From assembly GCA_033557835.1 (NCBI GenBank), contig JAWQRO010000473.1, positions 1-38,375 on the forward strand: DNA of 38,375 nt. Reading direction: 5' to 3'. This DNA is from Helochares maculicollis (lineage: Eukaryota > Arthropoda > Insecta > Coleoptera > Hydrophilidae). The number at the start of each line of letters is the position of its first letter. The stretch's first letter is position 1. The notes beneath the pieces are model-generated. The model was not told the origin of the DNA, made no database searches, and saw nothing but the letters and a program-made list of their open reading frames with translations. Position numbers and translations under genes: made by a program. Positions 34,708 through 38,375 of the stretch are shown here, piece after piece.

Positions 34708-35224
34708 GTTTTTTTACTTTTTTTTTCTACAATTTATTTTCGATCAAATTTTTAATTCTGATGTGTATAAAATAATTGACAATGTAAGATTAAATTGCAA
34801 CAACGGCAAAATTAAGCGTTGTTATAAAATTATATTATTAGCGTAGAAAATATTAGATTTGAAAATAAAGTTGGTTGAGAACATTTGACGTATGCCGACT
34901 GAGATTTTGCGGGCATTTGGAGACTACCTTAAATCTTACGAAGCTGCTTCTTCTTCTTCAATTGCAGTCGGTGGCGATTCTCAGAATGTCGGTTTCGTTT
35001 GTTAGGTTATGAGATCATACTTTTATAATTGGACTATAATTCAGGTTTGGGGGCGTTCAATTTTGCAATTTTGGAGGAAAATTTTTTGCTGGCGTTCTAT
35101 AGAATCAATAAAAACCGTGAAGAATACACTTATGTGTAGTTTCGGTGCAGTTATCAAGCTAAAACGAACAAAAAGTTGCCTATCATCATTTAATAATTTA
35201 ACAATAACATTTGTCAAGTTCCGG

Positions 35225-35304
35225 TGAAGCCAATATCTCAGCGGTCTAGTCATCTGGACAGTAATGCTAAGATTCCAAGTTCGCACCTAGAATTGAGAGC
35301 GAAC
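35225..35304 (+). other. Second tRNA-like sequence
   Basis: ATCTCAGCGGTCTAGTCATC resembles an A box and AAGTTCGCACC a B box, at normal spacing, with a TTTTT run right after. Pairing is weaker than in the copy at 34634. Same orientation, 591 bp downstream. It directly abuts the resumed satellite at about 35310. Confidence 0.4.
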
Positions 35305-35309
35305 TTTTT

Positions 35310-36960
35310 ACATTCCCATATACGGAGTATAGTAACGGGGAAGGATTGCGACCATGAAAAAATTCGATCCCGAAATTTAGACGGATCTCTACGTTTTGAG
35401 TGAATCCATTTTGACCATTTTGGTCATGTTGCCTGTGTGTGTGTATACGTGATGTGTGTGTTTGGAATTGGAAACCTGGAAATGGGGCTTGACCTGCATA
35501 AAATTGATTTTTGGCATGTTGTCTGTGTGTGTGACACGATAGCGGTCAGACCGTTTGAGCTGGAGCGATGAAATTTGACATACTGCTATTATCACAAAAT
35601 AGTAGATCTGTATCAACTTTTTAAGCATGTACGTCCACTGGAAGTACCTGTTAACCTACACGGTTTTGACATGTTTGCAAGTAAAGTTGTCTTTCCGATT
35701 AAGCCATGGGATTGCAATTTTGTGTGCATCTTAAATATCACAAAAAACTGACGGATACAAAGTTTCATCACGAACAGAGCACCGGAAGTACCATTTTTAT
35801 AATTTTGAAAACTCCAATTTTAGTAGGCATTGGAATAAAAAATTTTACAAAATTGTTACAAAAATGCTAAACATGGAAAATATAGCAATAACAAATAGTT
35901 CCGTGTAAATTTGAAAACAGGAAGTGGGGCTTTACCGGCATAAATTCGATTTTCTATGAATTTAAATTGCATAATTGGACCGTACTTTTAGTTATGAATC
36001 CATTTTTTTACATTCCCGTATACTATACGAAATATAGTAAAGGGAAGATATTGGGATCATAAAAAATTACTAAACTACTAAGATTTTAACGGATCTCCAC
36101 GTTTTGAGTGCTCCTGAATCCATTTTGACCATTTTTGGCATATTGTCTGTGTGTGTGTATGAAAACACAATAGCGGTCAGACCGATTGAGGTGGAGCGAT
36201 GAAATTTGGCATACGGCCATTATCGCAAAAACTTAGTTATGTATTAACTTTCGAGGCATGTAGGACCACTAGAAGTATCCGTTTACCTACACAGTTTTGA
36301 AATGATGCCAAATAAAGTAGTCTTTAAAATTAAGCTATCGGAATGAAATTTCGTGCACATCTTAAGTATCGCAAAAAACTGACAGATACAAATTTTCGAC
36401 AAGATCGGAGCACCGGAAGTGCCATTTTTATAATTTTTATAATTTTGAAAATTCCAATTTTAGTAGGCCATGGAATAAAAAATTTGACAAAAATGCCAAA
36501 CGTGGAAATATAGCAATAGCAAATAGTTTCGAGTAAATTTGAAACCCGGAATTATTGTTGTAAAAACTTTGATCCGTGTCAACTTTTGAGGCATGTAGGA
36601 CCACCGAAAGTACCCGTTTACCTACACAGTTTCGAAAAATTTCCAAGTAAAGTAGTCTTTAAAATTAAGCTATCGGGATGAAATTTCGTACACATCTTAA
36701 ATATCGCAAAAAACTGACAGATACAAATATTCAACATGATCGGAACACCGGAAGTGCTATTTTTATAATTTTGAAAATTCCAATTTTAGTCGGCCTTGAA
36801 ATAAAAAAAACTTACAAAAATGTTGCAAAAATGCTTAGCATGGAAAATATAGCAATAACAAATGGCTCGAATAAATTTGGAAACCGGAAGTGGGGCTTTA
36901 CCTGTATAAATTCGATTTTCTATGAATTTATATTGCATAATTGGACCGTTATTTTAGTTA
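35310..36960 (-). repeat. ~440-bp satellite family, inverted and rearranged copies
   Basis: Several full and partial units occur, opposite in orientation to those at 6645-9285. Marks include CGATAGCGGTCAGACC (the reverse complement of the GGTCTGACCGCTATCG block), TGTAGGACCACCGGAAGTAC-like stretches near 36241-36600, and TTTTAGTAGGCCATGGAAT. Hairpin-bearing unit edges lie near 35310 and 36010. These copies are more diverged, with deletions, than the tandem array on the left. Confidence 0.87.
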
Positions 36961-38060
36961 TGAAGAGACTTTTTTTGTTTGGAATTGGAGCCTTCGCAAA
37001 AGTTGTGTACAAGCATTCGCTATTACTGACTGGTTAAAGAGTGTAACAATTATTTTAAAACAAGGCAGTGCATATTACATTAAATAATATTAAAAATATT
37101 CCGTTTGTATATGTACTGACATAGGATTGAATATCCTTATGAACATATGTGCTGAATGTAGGCAGTGAAGCATATGTTAATTATGAAAATTGAAACCTTT
37201 GCTTTTATTTTTGAAGCGCGTGCAGGTGTTTGTAGTTTTGTTACTTTTATGCATTATATACAGGGTGTTGCAGAATAGATTTCCATTATTTAAACCACAT
37301 GTTTAGAAAGGCAATGTAAACACGACCTGGTGTTATCTATGTACAAATAAAAATGTTGAAAGCTTGGCTAATTTGGGGCATAATCAAAATAGCTCCGATG
37401 GACCCTGCTGGGTTAAAGAACGTTTTGCAGACACAACGGCACCTTTATCTCTATAAAAAAGCCACTTCACCATCAAAAGTAGTCGTTGGATCCGTCAAAA
37501 TCACGCAATTAATTTTTTTCACGGACGCAAAACCTTCCTTATGAAATAGAAACAGAAAAAAGAACATAAACAATCATTACAGTCAAATTTTATCGAGGCG
37601 CGTTGCAGAAGACAGCGCGTGACCCCGCGAGAATTTCAGATGTTACCATCGTCCGCCGCAAGAAAGGTGATTATATCGTGCAGGGCAAGCTAATTCATAT
37701 TTGTAAAGTGAAAATTAGTCAGTGCAAAATTGCAATGCTACGTCTTTGTCAATATCAAATTGCATTTATTTTACCTTTTTAGTTTTAAATCTAAAGCGAC
37801 TTAAATTCAACGCGCAAGAATAAATTTGTGACCCGGTTTGACAGATATTGACAGAAGGGGCAAATGATCTTCAGGAGCCGGGAACGTAAATAACTTCAAA
37901 TAAACTGTAATGATTACATTGTTAAATATCAAATTAAGTAAATTGTAAAATAGTTATAAATTGTATATCTTATTAGCGGTCGTTGAATTTAACATTTCGA
38001 ATCAAATAAAAACGCTAGTAAACAAGTGAAGCTTCTCTTGCACCCGTGGTTGTAATTTAT
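36961..38060. other. Non-coding stretch
   Basis: AT-rich sequence with no recognised gene or RNA. ACAGGGTGTTGCAGAATAG near 37260 resembles the ends of many insect transposons, but no matching partner end was found. Confidence 0.35.
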
Positions 38061-38082
38061 TGCGCTGGTTTTTTTGTAGGTT

Positions 38083-38375
38083 CTTACAGAACGAAATTTG
38101 CTTCGTCGAATTAACGTCTGTGATTCGCTTCTCAAACGTCAAAAAAACGATCTCTTTTTTGTTGTTTACAATAATGTTAAGCGCAAGAAATCATGGAGTA
38201 AAAAAGATGAACCAGCTCAAACTACTTCAAAGGCCGATTTACACAAAAAAAGGTTATGCTATCAGTTTGGTGGGAATTCAAGGGGATCATTTTTTTTTGA
38301 GCTTCTACCGGATAATACCACGATCAATTCTGAAGTGTACTGTAATCAACTGGACAAATTGAATGATTCACTGAA
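38083..38375 (+). mobile_element. Mariner transposase relic, runs off the right edge
   Basis: A frame with LRRINVCDSLLKRQ, then YNNVKRKKSWSKKDEPAQTT, and finally ELLPDNTTINSEVYCNQLDK matches the central part of mariner transposase. The stretch that normally carries the first catalytic Asp, between the first two blocks, is missing by an in-frame deletion of about 13 codons. Between the second and third blocks two small indels throw the frame off and back on. The first and second halves of the catalytic core are therefore damaged. The rest lies outside the window. Confidence 0.83.

Overview
This is an animal nuclear genome window, AT-rich with GT-AG introns, and it reads as an insect. A beetle is my best guess, but that is inference. 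The evidence is a Contactin with an N-terminal C-type lectin domain, a Galpha-i starting MGCAVST, a 731-residue Semaphorin-1a, many very short introns (55-90 bp) and decayed mariner elements. The real genes are split over small exons, so simple ORFs miss much of the coding sequence. Many long ORFs here are tandem repeats with no ATG.

Layout. 1-266 is a 22-bp minisatellite and 2140-3532 a 27-bp minisatellite. 4804-9590 (minus) is a small five-exon gene for a predicted 98-residue secreted polypeptide that I do not recognise. Its 4.3-kb second intron carries a dead mariner (about 5300-5790) and six tandem copies of a ~440-bp satellite (6645-9285). 11930-16703 (minus) is Contactin: signal peptide, YGQSQ repeats, C-type lectin, six Ig and four FNIII domains. 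Its last, membrane-anchoring exon was not found. A second mariner relic lies in its intron 2. 17551-18070 is a LINE reverse-transcriptase relic between the divergent 5' ends of Contactin and Galpha-i. 18778-22450 (plus) is a complete four-exon Galpha-i. 26198-29900 (minus) is a complete four-exon Semaphorin-1a, convergent with Galpha-i.

From 30.1 to 33.5 kb there is a decayed tandem-repeat district with a ~314-bp satellite and several 22-23-bp minisatellites. 34.2-37.0 kb holds the same ~440-bp satellite family as 6.6-9.3 kb, in the opposite orientation. It is interrupted by a ~750-bp segment bearing two tRNA-like (SINE-like) sequences. A third mariner relic runs off the right edge.

The recognised genes all belong to cell-surface and neuronal signalling: Contactin in septate junction and glial/axonal adhesion, Galpha-i in heterotrimeric G protein signalling and cell polarity, Semaphorin-1a in axon guidance. 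Nothing in the sequence shows that they are co-regulated. The best candidate for something undescribed is the small secreted-protein gene at 4804-9590, supported by five in-phase exons, canonical splice sites, a signal peptide and two poly(A) signals just after the stop.
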